41,821 nt of DNA from Actinomycetes bacterium (GCA_021846845.1 JAJZWB010000014.1:1-41821); one strand, 5' to 3'; positions 7,341 to 14,193 are shown, counted from the stretch's first letter. A program made the numbers and translations. Notes: a model not told the origin generated them from the letters alone.

Positions 7341-9484
7341 TGGTCGCCGACGGACAGGCCCGCGGGCCGGCGGTCGGCCGGCTCGACGCGGCGCTCGCGC
7401 TGCTGCTGGCCGGGGGCGCGGTGACGCTCGCGTTCATCACCAACTCCAGCTCGGACCCGAGCGTGCCGGTCGCCGGGGGGTTCGCCTGGTCGGAGATCGC
7501 CGCGACGGCGCTCGGCGCGATCGCGGTCGCGGTCGCGGTCGCGATCGGCGGGCGCGGCCGGCTGTGGGGCGCGGGGACGGTCGCCCTGTTCACGGCCTTC
7601 ACGGCGCTCGCGGCGCTATCGATCGCATGGTCTGTGGTGCCGGACTGGTCCTGGTACGGCGCGGACCAGCTGCTCTGCTGCCTGAGCGCGTTCGCGGGCG
7701 CCGCGGCGCTCGCGCGGGTGTTCCCGCAGCGGTGGCGCGCGCTGGTCGGATCGATCGCGATCGCGTCCACCGCAGTCTGCGGCTGGGCGCTGCTCGTCAA
7801 GGTCTTCCCGGGGACGCTCGGCGACCCGAACAACCATTACGGACGGCTGCTGGAGCCGTTCGGATACTGGAACGCGCTCGGCCTGGCGGCCGCGATTGGG
7901 CTGCCGGCCTGCATGTGGGCCGCGGCCAGGCGCGAGGGCCCGCGGGCCGCGCGCGCGCTGGCGGTGACCGCGCTGACGATCGGCATCGCGGTCGTGGTGC
8001 TGTCCTACTCACGCTCGGCCGCGCTCGCGGCGGTGGTGGGGATCGTCTGCTCGCTCGTGCTCGGACGCAGGCGCCTGAGCAGCGCGCTGATGCTGGGCCT
8101 CGGCGCGGTCGGGGCGGTGCCGCTGGTCGCATGGGCGCTGCACGACCACTCGCTGACCAGCGACAACGTGGCGCTCTCCAGCCAGCGCGTGGCCGGCCAC
8201 GGGTTCGGACTGGTGCTGATCGCCGTCCTGGCGCTCGTCACGGTCGCCGGCTGGCTCGCGGCGCGTGAGACCGATCGACGGACCCTGTCGCCCTCGCTGC
8301 GCCGGCGGATCCACAGGGGACTCGCCGCGCTCGGAGCGCTGGCCGTGCTCGCCGTGCTCGGCGCCCTGGCGAGCTCCCACCGGGGTCTGACGGGCGAGAT
8401 CTCGCACGAGTTCAACCGGCTGACGAGCATCCAGAGCAATGTCGGGGACACGTCCGCGCGGCTCACCCAGCTTGACTCGAGCCGCCCGCTCTACTGGCAC
8501 GAGGGCATCGAGGTCGGCGTCCACAACCTGCTGGCCGGCGCGGGCGAGCTCGCCTACGGGGTCGCGCGGCTGCGCTACACGACCAATCCCGACGTCGTCC
8601 ACCAGGCCCACAGCTGGCTTGTGCAGACGTTCGCCGACCTGGGCCTGATCGGGCTTGTGCTGACGCTCGCGCTGCTGGCGGCATGGGCGCTGGCAGCCGC
8701 CCGCCCGCTGGGCCTGCGGGGCGACCCAGCGCCCGCGCGCGGCGACCCCGCGCCCGTCGACCCCGCGCCCGCGCCCGGCGGTCCAGCGACCGCGCCCGGC
8801 GACCCCGGGCCCGGGGACCGCGGCGGGCCGCGCGCGATCGCCACCGAACGCGAGGGGATGGTCGCGCTCGCGGCGATCGCCGTCTGCTTCGGGGTGCAGT
8901 CGACGCTCGACTGGACGTGGTACTACCTCGGCGTCACGCTTCCGGCGCTGGCCTGCGCCGGCTGGCTGGCTGGGCGCGGTCCGCTGGCGGCACCGGTAGG
9001 GCGGCGACCGGGGCGGGCGGCGCTGCTGGACCGCATGGGGGCGCTTGCCGCGATCACGGCAGTGGTGGCGGGCGCGGTGATCGCCGGCTGGCTGATGTGG
9101 GAGCCGCTGCGCTCCGCGCAGGCCGCCTCCGCCGCGATCGACTCGCCCACCTACGCGCAGGCGCTCGGCGACGCTCGCACCGCGGCCAACAGCAACCCGC
9201 TCTCGGTGGCGCCCCTGTTCCTGCTCTCGGACCTCTACGCCGGACTTCACGAGGGTGCGGCCGCGCGCGCGCAGCTGGTCGACGCGACCCGTCTGCAGCC
9301 TGAGAACCCGCAGACGTGGTGGCAGCTTGGGACGTTCGACCTGCACGCCGGCCGGCCACGACCCGCGCTCGCCGAGCTGCGGCGCGTGCTCACGCTGGAC
9401 CAGGCGCCGCTGGACACATGGAGGCGCCAGGCGGCTGCCGAGATCCCGCAGGCCCAGGCCGCGATCGCCGCCGCGCACGGATAG
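7340..9484 (+). CDS. O-antigen ligase/polymerase-like membrane protein with C-terminal TPR region
   Basis: A 714-aa protein with about 12 transmembrane helices. The large periplasmic loop (about residues 340-430) contains SSRPLYWHEGIEVGVHNLLAGAG and HQAHSWLVQTFADLG, the Wzy_C/O-antigen ligase signature in which Arg and His residues act on undecaprenyl-linked glycans. A Gly/Asp/Pro/Ala-rich linker at about 455-495 (nt 8724-8830) is built of degenerate GDPAP repeats and divides the helices. The last 120 residues are soluble and helical, with NPLSVAPLFLLSDLYAGLHEGAAARAQLVDATRLQPENPQTWWQLG typical of tetratricopeptide repeats. The start ATG overlaps the previous stop (TGATG), with GGAGGG as SD. 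Last gene of the plus-strand glycan operon. Ligase versus polymerase cannot be decided. Confidence 0.88.
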   Translation: MVADGQARGPAVGRLDAALALLLAGGAVTLAFITNSSSDPSVPVAGGFAWSEIAATALGAIAVAVAVAIGGRGRLWGAGTVALFTAFTALAALSIAWSVVPDWSWYGADQLLCCLSAFAGAAALARVFPQRWRALVGSIAIASTAVCGWALLVKVFPGTLGDPNNHYGRLLEPFGYWNALGLAAAIGLPACMWAAARREGPRAARALAVTALTIGIAVVVLSYSRSAALAAVVGIVCSLVLGRRRLSSALMLGLGAVGAVPLVAWALHDHSLTSDNVALSSQRVAGHGFGLVLIAVLALVTVAGWLAARETDRRTLSPSLRRRIHRGLAALGALAVLAVLGALASSHRGLTGEISHEFNRLTSIQSNVGDTSARLTQLDSSRPLYWHEGIEVGVHNLLAGAGELAYGVARLRYTTNPDVVHQAHSWLVQTFADLGLIGLVLTLALLAAWALAAARPLGLRGDPAPARGDPAPVDPAPAPGGPATAPGDPGPGDRGGPRAIATEREGMVALAAIAVCFGVQSTLDWTWYYLGVTLPALACAGWLAGRGPLAAPVGRRPGRAALLDRMGALAAITAVVAGAVIAGWLMWEPLRSAQAASAAIDSPTYAQALGDARTAANSNPLSVAPLFLLSDLYAGLHEGAAARAQLVDATRLQPENPQTWWQLGTFDLHAGRPRPALAELRRVLTLDQAPLDTWRRQAAAEIPQAQAAIAAAHG

Positions 9485-9541
9485 ACCCCCGCGGCCCGCA
9501 CCGGCATGGCCCACACGGGCAGCGTGCCCACCCGGCGACGC

Positions 9542-10249
9542 TCACCGAACCGCGCTGGCCAGCAGCAGCCGCCGCAGCAGCGGCGGACCGCCGGCCGTCC
9601 GCACGCGCACGTCGCCGAATTCGAACTCCTCCAGCAGGCGCCGCAGAGAGCGGGCCGTGTACAGGTGCAGATGGTCGCCGAGCGGCTCGCTGAAGCGCTC
9701 CATCCCACCGATCAGCAGCCGCAGCCGGCCATGGCTGGGGGTCGTCAGCAGAAGCCGGCCGCGGGGAGCCAGGACCCGCCGCGCCTCCGATAGCCAGCGC
9801 TCGGTGTCGGCGACGTGCTCGATCACCTCGCTTGACCACACCACGTCGAAGGCCCCGTCCTCGAACGGGAGCGCGGCCTCGATCTCGACCAGCCGCAGAG
9901 CGAGCTCCGGATGGCGAGCACGCGCGCGCCGGAGCGCCGCGTCCGCCACCTCCGCGCCCGTCACCGAAGCTCCTGCGGCCGCGATCCGCGCGGCCAGATC
10001 GCCCTCGCCGCAGCCGAGATCGAGCACCCGGTCCCCCGCCGCCACGTGCGCGAGCGCGAACCGCGCGCGCAGCTCCAGATCGGGCGGGCGCAGGTCGCCG
10101 GGCAGTCGCTCCCACAGCTGCTCGTAGTAGTCGCGCACGGCGGGACCGTAACGCGGAGGCGCGCCGCCGGGAACCGCCGCGGGCCGGCGCCGCACACGGC
10201 GCGCCTCGACCCGCACGCGGCCGCTGCCCGGGCGAGGGCCGCCGGTCAT
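9542..10249 (-). CDS. Class I SAM-dependent methyltransferase (UbiE/BioC-like fold)
   Basis: A 235-aa protein. Motif I VLDLGCGEGD is at residues 75-84; then come AEVADAALRRARARHP, FDVVWSSEVIEHVADTERWLSEARRVLAPRGRLLLTTPS and a C-terminal HLHLYTARSLRRLLEEFEFGDV, the layout of Methyltransf_11/23 enzymes that often modify sugars or lipid intermediates. It lies convergent to the O-antigen ligase gene and is probably part of the glycan locus. Its ATG overlaps the stop of the HicB-like gene (ATGA), so it would be cotranscribed with a toxin-antitoxin pair, which is odd. About 40 basic/proline-rich residues precede the fold; a start further in is possible. Confidence 0.82.
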   Translation of the reverse strand: MTGGPRPGSGRVRVEARRVRRRPAAVPGGAPPRYGPAVRDYYEQLWERLPGDLRPPDLELRARFALAHVAAGDRVLDLGCGEGDLAARIAAAGASVTGAEVADAALRRARARHPELALRLVEIEAALPFEDGAFDVVWSSEVIEHVADTERWLSEARRVLAPRGRLLLTTPSHGRLRLLIGGMERFSEPLGDHLHLYTARSLRRLLEEFEFGDVRVRTAGGPPLLRRLLLASAVR

Positions 10250-10476
10250 GACGGCGGCCACGCCGGCAGCGGCGTGGCCACGATCGTGAGCTCGCCGGGG
10301 CGATCGAGCGGGCGGTCGAGCTCCGCGGGGAGATCCCACAGGTACATCCCGATCGCCTCCGCCAGCGCCTCGTGAAGCTCGCTCAGCGTTCGGCCTGTCG
10401 CGAGGCATCCCGGGAGGTCCGGGACCTCAGACCAGAAGCTCCCGCGCTCCTCGCGGACGATGACCTTGAGCTCCAT
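10246..10476 (-). CDS. hicB: HicB-like antitoxin, minimal form
   Basis: A 76-aa protein with the HicB partial RNase H-like fold: MELKVIVREERGSFWSEVPDLPGC, then LATGRTLSELHEALAEAIGMYLW. The motif pattern W-x-E-V-P-D-L-P-G-C with T-L-x-E-A is typical of the family, which binds and neutralises HicA. There is no C-terminal ribbon-helix-helix or HTH DNA-binding domain, so autorepression through HicB itself is unlikely. ATG 10476 lies inside the end of the hicA reading frame. The stop overlaps the next gene's ATG (ATGA). Function is from family knowledge; activity is untested. Confidence 0.78.
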   Translation of the reverse strand: MELKVIVREERGSFWSEVPDLPGCLATGRTLSELHEALAEAIGMYLWDLPAELDRPLDRPGELTIVATPLPAWPPS

Positions 10477-10679
10477 TGCGTCTCCTCCAGTCCGGCGCGC
10501 TTGAGTATCTGATGGGTCACCCCGGGCGTGTAGTCGCGACCTCCGTGGCGCGGAACGACGGCGCGGTCGCCGCCTCTCACCATCATCGTGCCGTGCCTGG
10601 CCTGGCGGTGGACGGCGAAGCCCTTCGAGCGAAGCAGGCTCACCGCCCTGCGGTGGTTGAGCATCGGCTCTGGGGACAT
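10383..10679 (-). CDS. hicA: HicA-like mRNA interferase toxin with extended C-terminal tail
   Basis: A 98-aa protein. Residues 7-66 match the HicA dsRNA-binding fold: RRAVSLLRSKGFAVHRQARHGTMMV, then VVPRHGGRDYTPGVTHQILKRAGLEE. H29 in R-H-G-T sits where the catalytic His of HicA (GSH motif) is found. HicA proteins normally end just after this helix (about 60-70 aa), but here the frame runs on about 30 residues into hicB, adding a Ser/Arg-rich tail and a 94-bp overlap. ATG 10679 is chosen because TACGGT lies exactly 6 nt upstream; ATG 10664 is an alternative. HicA toxins cleave mRNA and are blocked by HicB. Confidence 0.75.
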   Translation of the reverse strand: MSPEPMLNHRRAVSLLRSKGFAVHRQARHGTMMVRGGDRAVVPRHGGRDYTPGVTHQILKRAGLEETQWSSRSSSARSAGASGLRSRTSRDASRQAER

Positions 10680-10685
10680 GGATCG

Positions 10686-10691
10686 ACCGTA
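10686..10691 (-). promoter_or_regulatory. Putative leaderless -10 element of hicA
   Basis: TACGGT on the minus strand, 6 nt before ATG 10679. No SD. The spacing equals that at 30101, 35900 and 22217. Confidence 0.4.
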
Positions 10692-10805
10692 GGCGCGGGA
10701 CCCGCTGCCGTGGGAGTCGCCCGCCGGTACCGGCACACAACCGGCACCGTTCGTGACGGTGTCGTCACAGACGGCCCGCAGGCCGCCCCGCCGACGTCAT
10801 GGACG

Positions 10806-10905
10806 CGATCGGCAGCCCCGCGGGGGACGGCGATCGGCAGCCCCGCGGTGCACCGCGATCGGCAGCCCCGCGATGCACCCCGATCGGCAGCCCCGCGGGG
10901 GACCT
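10806..10905. repeat. Tandem repeat, 25-bp unit, four copies
   Basis: Units at 10806, 10831, 10856 and 10881 share the 16-base core CGATCGGCAGCCCCGC and vary in the last 8-9 bases (units 1 and 4 GGGGGAC-type, units 2 and 3 TGCAC-type). The array ends one base before the CATACT hexamer of the phosphodiesterase gene, so copy number could change promoter spacing to upstream DNA. Confidence 0.88.
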
Positions 10906-10911
10906 CATACT
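10906..10911 (+). promoter_or_regulatory. Putative leaderless -10 element of the phosphodiesterase gene
   Basis: CATACT ends 7 nt before GTG 10919. It directly follows the 25-bp repeat array. No SD is present between hexamer and start. Confidence 0.4.
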
Positions 10912-10918
10912 TGAGTGC

Positions 10919-11674
10919 GTGGATGCCCACCCGAACGTCCGCGCCGCGCTCGAGGCCGCCGCCCGGCCGCGCACGTCGCCAGTCCGGCGCGTCGGCCATG
11001 CGATCGTGCGGGCCGGCGACGACCTGGAGTCGCTCGCGGAGCGCCTGCGGGGCGCCCGCTGGGAGATGGTGGAGCTGGACGTGCTCGAGCACCGGGGAGA
11101 GCTGGTGGTTGCACACGACGCCGGCGACCTGGACCATCCTCGACCGGTCCGGTTCGCCGACGCGCTCGCGAGGCTGCGCGAGCTGCTGGCGAGCGAGGTG
11201 CAGCTCGACGTGGACCTCAAGGCGACGGGCTACGAGCTCGCCGCGCTGGACGCGCTGCGCGAGGCGGGCCTGGTCGACCGCACGCTGGTCTCGACGATGA
11301 ACCCATCCACCCTGAGGGCGCTGCGCGCCGCCGAGCCGTCGCTGCGACGCGGGCTGTCGGTGCCGCGGGCGCGGCGGGATCACCTGTCGCACCCGCTGAC
11401 GCGACCGCTGGCGCTCGCGGGGCTCGCGGCGCTGCGGCGCGCGCTGCCGAGGCGGGCAGCGGCCGTCGTCGCGAGCGGGCTGGCGAGCGCGATCATGGCC
11501 CACTGGGCCGTGATCACGCCGGGGCTCGTGGCCGCGGTGGCCGCAGAGGGCGGCGAGCTCTACGCGTGGACGGTCGACGATGCCCGGCGCGCGCGCCAGC
11601 TCGAGGCGCTCGGCGTCACCGGCGTGATCGCCAACGACGCGAGGGTGTTCGAGCGCGCCGGGGCTCCCGCCTGA
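10919..11674 (+). CDS. Glycerophosphodiester phosphodiesterase-family protein
   Basis: A 251-aa TIM-barrel protein of the GDPD family, which hydrolyses glycerophosphodiesters to glycerol-3-phosphate and an alcohol. The catalytic pattern is visible: GHAIVRAGDD (His of the usual HRG), EMVELDVLEHRGELVVAHD (Glu and Asp metal ligands plus the second His), QLDVDLK on the next strand, LVSTMNPSTLRALRAAEP, and a C-terminal ELYAWTVDDARRARQLEALGVTGVIANDA (W-T-V/N-D signature). The HRG motif is altered to GHAIVR. GTG 10919 is preferred because the frame upstream runs through tandem repeats with no family resemblance. No signal peptide is seen, so a cytoplasmic role is likely. Confidence 0.82.
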   Translation: MDAHPNVRAALEAAARPRTSPVRRVGHAIVRAGDDLESLAERLRGARWEMVELDVLEHRGELVVAHDAGDLDHPRPVRFADALARLRELLASEVQLDVDLKATGYELAALDALREAGLVDRTLVSTMNPSTLRALRAAEPSLRRGLSVPRARRDHLSHPLTRPLALAGLAALRRALPRRAAAVVASGLASAIMAHWAVITPGLVAAVAAEGGELYAWTVDDARRARQLEALGVTGVIANDARVFERAGAPA

Positions 11675-11719
11675 CCCACACTGACACGGCGGCGGCCGTC
11701 ACCCCCAGCGGCGAGCCGG

Positions 11720-12142
11720 CTAGGAGCTCGTGTCGAGCAGCAGCGTGACCGGCCCGTCGTTGACGAGCGAGACCTGCATGTGGGCGCCGAACACGCCCCG
11801 CCGCGCCCCGGACAGCTCGCAGAAGCGCTCGTAGAGCGGTTGCGCCTGACCGGGCGGCGCAGCCGCGACCCAGCTGGGGCGGTTGCCGCGCCGCACGTCG
11901 CCGTAGAGCGTGAACTGGCTGACGCACAACAGCTCACGGTCGCCGAGCGGCTCGTTCATCCTCCCCTCCTCGTCCTCGAACACCCGCAGCGCCCGCACCT
12001 TCGCCGCCAGGCGCCCGGCATCGGCCTCGGTGTCGTCGTGCGTCACGCCGAGCAGCACCAGCAGCCCGGGCCCTATCTCCGCCACCCGGTCGCCGCCGAC
12101 GTCGACCGACGCCCGGCTGACGCGCTGCACGAGCGCGCGCAG
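11720..12142 (-). CDS. dtd: D-aminoacyl-tRNA deacylase (Dtd), probable CTG start
   Basis: Dtd hydrolyses D-aminoacyl esters from mischarged tRNA. The product begins (start)-RALVQRVSRASV, exactly the family N-terminus, and carries SQFTLYGDVRRGNRPSW (SQFTL active-site motif) and VNDGPVTLLLDT (the NxGPVT motif). With the CTG at 12142 it is 140 aa, close to the usual 145. No ATG, GTG or TTG exists in frame at this point; the next canonical codon, GTG 12130, would delete the first beta strand. GGGAGG ends 6 nt before the CTG, a textbook SD distance. It is last in a minus-strand operon, starting 1 nt after the upstream stop. Confidence 0.9.
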   Translation of the reverse strand: MRALVQRVSRASVDVGGDRVAEIGPGLLVLLGVTHDDTEADAGRLAAKVRALRVFEDEEGRMNEPLGDRELLCVSQFTLYGDVRRGNRPSWVAAAPPGQAQPLYERFCELSGARRGVFGAHMQVSLVNDGPVTLLLDTSS

Positions 12143-12143
12143 C

Positions 12144-12989
12144 TCACGCCTCCCGCAGCGCCGCGGCGGCGATCTCCGGAGCGATCGGGTTGATGCCGAC
12201 GCCGGTGCCGAGCTCGAAGCCGCGGCGCTCGGGCCCGGCGTCACCGGCCGCGGGGGACCCATCGCCGGCGGCCGCCCGCTGCGGCCTCGGCAGCACGTCG
12301 ATGCGCCAGCAGAAGTGCTCCGCGCCGCTCGGGGCCGTGCGCACCCAGAGGCTCAGCGGCGGACTGCCGCCCAGCACCCGGCGCAGGCGGGCGAGACCTT
12401 CACGCAGAAGCGCCGCGCCGGTCGGCCCGTCGTCCTCGAAGCGCATCCGCGGCACCCGGGGAGCGAGCAGCAGCTGGTATGGCGCGCGACTCCCGAACGG
12501 CGCCATCAGCACGGCCTCGCGATCGATCGCCACGATCCGCTCGCGCAGCCTCACCTCATGCTGGACGAGGTCGGCGAGCAGGTTGCCGCCCATCGTGCGC
12601 GTCGCGTAGGCGCCGAATCGCTCCCGCTCACGCGCGATCGCCGCGGGCACGAAATCAAGCGCGAACAGCTGCGCGGTGGCGGGCGCGTCGCCCTCGTCGA
12701 GGCTCAGGTGCAGGCACGCCGCGTCCCGGTGGGCTCGCATCCGCTCCCGCCAGCGCTCGACCGCGGCGACGACGCCGGGCTCGTCCAGCTCGGCGAGCGA
12801 GCTCACGGGCTCGCCCGAGGGCTGGATCAGCTCATGCGCGCCGCGCGCGGCGCCGCTCCAGAAGAGGTCCGGGTACGCCCCCGGCGGCGGCGTCGGCGAC
12901 TCGCCGTCGAGCAGCGGCGCCGGCACCTCCGAGGCGTCCGCCACGATCGCGCGGTGGCCGCTGAGCGGATCGATCCGGATCTCGGCTAT
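12144..12989 (-). CDS. GalT-like (HIT superfamily) nucleotidyltransferase paralogue, possible ATA start
   Basis: A 281-aa protein with the galactose-1-phosphate uridylyltransferase layout. The N-terminus is EIRIDPLSGHRAIVADASE (GalT: DPL-G). The core is PATAQLFALDFVPAAI, aligned to the GalT stretch ending HAQLYALPFVP, and YQLLLAPRVPRMRFED follows. The C-terminus has EHFCWRIDVLPR and GFELGTGVGINPIAPE. The first His-containing segment of GalT (H-x-H-A-Q) reads P-A-T-A-Q here, so usual GalT chemistry is doubtful, while the HFxW-IxxLPR His remains. The conserved N-terminus lies upstream of GTG 12944; the only codon well placed before it is ATA 12989, which overlaps the GNAT stop (ATAG) and follows GGAGAAGG by 7 nt. 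Confidence 0.72.
   Translation of the reverse strand: MAEIRIDPLSGHRAIVADASEVPAPLLDGESPTPPPGAYPDLFWSGAARGAHELIQPSGEPVSSLAELDEPGVVAAVERWRERMRAHRDAACLHLSLDEGDAPATAQLFALDFVPAAIARERERFGAYATRTMGGNLLADLVQHEVRLRERIVAIDREAVLMAPFGSRAPYQLLLAPRVPRMRFEDDGPTGAALLREGLARLRRVLGGSPPLSLWVRTAPSGAEHFCWRIDVLPRPQRAAAGDGSPAAGDAGPERRGFELGTGVGINPIAPEIAAAALREA
12149..12154 (-). promoter_or_regulatory. SD sequence deciding the dtd start
   Basis: GGGAGG on the minus strand, 6 nt upstream of CTG 12142 and 19 nt upstream of GTG 12130. The spacing supports the CTG rather than the GTG. Confidence 0.6.
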
Positions 12990-13429
12990 GGCAGCACCTT
13001 CTCCATCGCGATGTGCTCGATCCCGGCCTCCATGAACGTCCGCCCGCGCGGCTCGTAGCCGGCGGTCTCATACAGCTGCCGGGCGTAGGTCTGGGCGTGC
13101 AGTACCAGCCGCCGCGCGCCGCCGGCGCGCGCCTCGATGTCGGCCTCGCGCAGCAGCGCAGTGGCGATCCCCCGGCGGCGGTCGGCGCGGCGGACGGCGA
13201 GACGGCTGAACTGGACGGTCGGTCCGACGAACAGCAGCCGGCAGGTCGCAAGCACCTCGCCGCCCGCGACCGCCACGAGGTGCAGTCCCTCACGGTCACG
13301 GCCGTCGCGCTCCTCGTGCTCGGGGACCCCCTGCTCGACGCAGAACACGTCGTGGCGCAACGCGAGCGCGGCGTCAAGCTCCTCCCTGCCTCGCGCGCGG
13401 CGAACCTCGTAGCTCGGCGGCTCGGTCAT
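12986..13429 (-). CDS. GNAT-family N-acetyltransferase (ElaA-like)
   Basis: A 147-aa single GNAT domain that would transfer an acetyl group from acetyl-CoA. The fold order is visible: RGREELDAALALRHDVFCVEQGVPEHEERD (the first helix and loop seen in ElaA-type enzymes), LVAVAGGEVLATCRLLFVG, and the CoA pyrophosphate-binding segment FSRLAVRRADRRRGIATALL. LVLHAQTYARQLYETAGYEPRGRTFMEAGIEHIAME ends the fold. The substrate is unknown. The ATG overlaps the stop of the thioredoxin gene (ATGA), and the stop overlaps the putative ATA of the next gene. Confidence 0.88.
   Translation of the reverse strand: MTEPPSYEVRRARGREELDAALALRHDVFCVEQGVPEHEERDGRDREGLHLVAVAGGEVLATCRLLFVGPTVQFSRLAVRRADRRRGIATALLREADIEARAGGARRLVLHAQTYARQLYETAGYEPRGRTFMEAGIEHIAMEKVLP
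12997..13004 (-). promoter_or_regulatory. SD sequence in front of the galT-like ATA start
   Basis: GGAGAAGG on the minus strand lies 7 nt upstream of ATA 12989, inside the last codons of the GNAT gene. No SD precedes the alternative GTG 12944. Confidence 0.5.
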
Positions 13430-14007
13430 CCGAGGAGATAGCGGCGGACGTCGCGCTGGAGCGCCTCCGCGGAGCCGTATGGCCCGGAGTGGGCGTCGAC
13501 CACCGCGCCGCGCGGATCGATGAACACGGCCTGAGGGTATCCCCCGGCGCCGCCCAGGGAGCGTGCGATCGCCCCGCTCTCGTCAAGCCAGCTCGGGTAG
13601 CTGACCGGGAACCTGCGCAGGAGGTCGGCCCCGCCGGGCGGCCGGTCGCGCGCGTCCACCCCCAGGAACGCCACGCGCCGACCATCCGCCACCGAGACCC
13701 GCTGGTAGCTCGGGAGCTCGGACCGGCAGGCCCGGCACCACGAGGCCCAGATCTGCACCAGGACCGGATGGCCCCTGAGCGAGCGCAGCTGCGCTTCGAA
13801 CGCGCGCAGGCCGCCTCCGAGCAGCCGTCCCCCCTCCGCGTGCAGCGCGGCCAGCGGCGCGGGCGAGCCGGCGAAGGCGGCCGCGATCGCCGCCCTCGAG
13901 GGCTCCGCGCTCTGGGGTCCGGCACCGCTCCTGAGGGCGCCCACGACGACCACGAGCGAGACCAATGCGACGGCCAGCAGCAGTCTCGATCTGCTGCGCA
14001 GGCTCAC
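13426..14007 (-). CDS. Membrane-anchored TlpA/ResA-like thioredoxin
   Basis: A 193-aa protein with one N-terminal transmembrane/signal anchor (about residues 9-25) preceded by arginines. It has a thioredoxin fold: VLVQIWASWCRACRSELPSYQRV, with redox cysteines C91 and C94 (CRAC), then VAFLGVDARDRPPGGADLLRRFPVSYPSWLD and GGYPQAVFIDPRGAVV with the cis-Pro loop. Such proteins reduce extracytoplasmic disulphides, for example in cytochrome c maturation, and a Ccm set lies about 14 kb away; the link is inference. GTG 14007 is the likely start, with CAAGCT 6 nt upstream. Its stop overlaps the GNAT ATG. First long gene of the operon. Confidence 0.87.
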   Translation of the reverse strand: MSLRSRSRLLLAVALVSLVVVVGALRSGAGPQSAEPSRAAIAAAFAGSPAPLAALHAEGGRLLGGGLRAFEAQLRSLRGHPVLVQIWASWCRACRSELPSYQRVSVADGRRVAFLGVDARDRPPGGADLLRRFPVSYPSWLDESGAIARSLGGAGGYPQAVFIDPRGAVVDAHSGPYGSAEALQRDVRRYLLG

Positions 14008-14013
14008 GCCGAC

Positions 14014-14019
14014 AGCTTG
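14014..14019 (-). promoter_or_regulatory. Possible leaderless -10-like hexamer of the thioredoxin gene
   Basis: CAAGCT on the minus strand ends 6 nt before GTG 14007. It is a weaker match than the others, but the spacing is the same. A separate A+T-rich TATTTA lies about 40 nt upstream (14046-14051). Confidence 0.25.
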
Positions 14020-14055
14020 ACAGAAGGTCGTCCAGGGGATCTGCTTAAATAGGCC

Positions 14056-14169
14056 TCAATCCCTGAGCCGCTTCGGCCGGGGACGCTTCTGAGGAATCTC
14101 CCGCTGTGCTCGGTCTCCGTTGCGGCCGACACTGCCGAAGCCGCCCGAGCGGTCTCGCGGCTCGCTCAT
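14056..14169 (-). CDS. Small basic protein of unknown function (37 aa)
   Basis: An unrecognised 37-aa ORF starting MSEPRDRSGGFGSVGRNGDR and ending in a Lys/Arg/Pro-rich tail. A good SD (GGAG, 5 nt before ATG, within GGAGGTGGAG) precedes it. It is predicted disordered and highly charged. It reads in the same direction as the thioredoxin operon, 48 nt upstream of that gene, and is divergent from the helicase gene only 24 bp away. The helicase promoter must therefore overlap this ORF. Support is the SD plus the lack of another explanation for this segment; coding is not proven. Confidence 0.5.
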   Translation of the reverse strand: MSEPRDRSGGFGSVGRNGDRAQREIPQKRPRPKRLRD

Positions 14170-14193
14170 CCTGACTCCACCTCCAATCACCTG

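Noticed and set aside
9517-9529. Small hairpin GGGCA-GCG-TGCCC between convergent genes as a terminator
   Set aside because: A 5-bp stem is weak and no supporting T-tract is present.
10477-10740. Longer HicB from an upstream start at 10740
   Set aside because: The extra residues are antitoxin-unlike and are the out-of-frame reading of hicA. The HicB fold begins exactly at ATG 10476.
10799-10918. N-terminal extension of the phosphodiesterase from ATG 10799
   Set aside because: It would translate the 25-bp repeats; the GDPD fold begins after GTG 10919, and a -10 hexamer lies between.
12143-12262. Dtd start at the upstream in-frame ATG (12262)
   Set aside because: It would overlap the galT-like gene by about 118 bp and add Ser/Arg-rich residues absent from Dtd. 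The SD favours the CTG.
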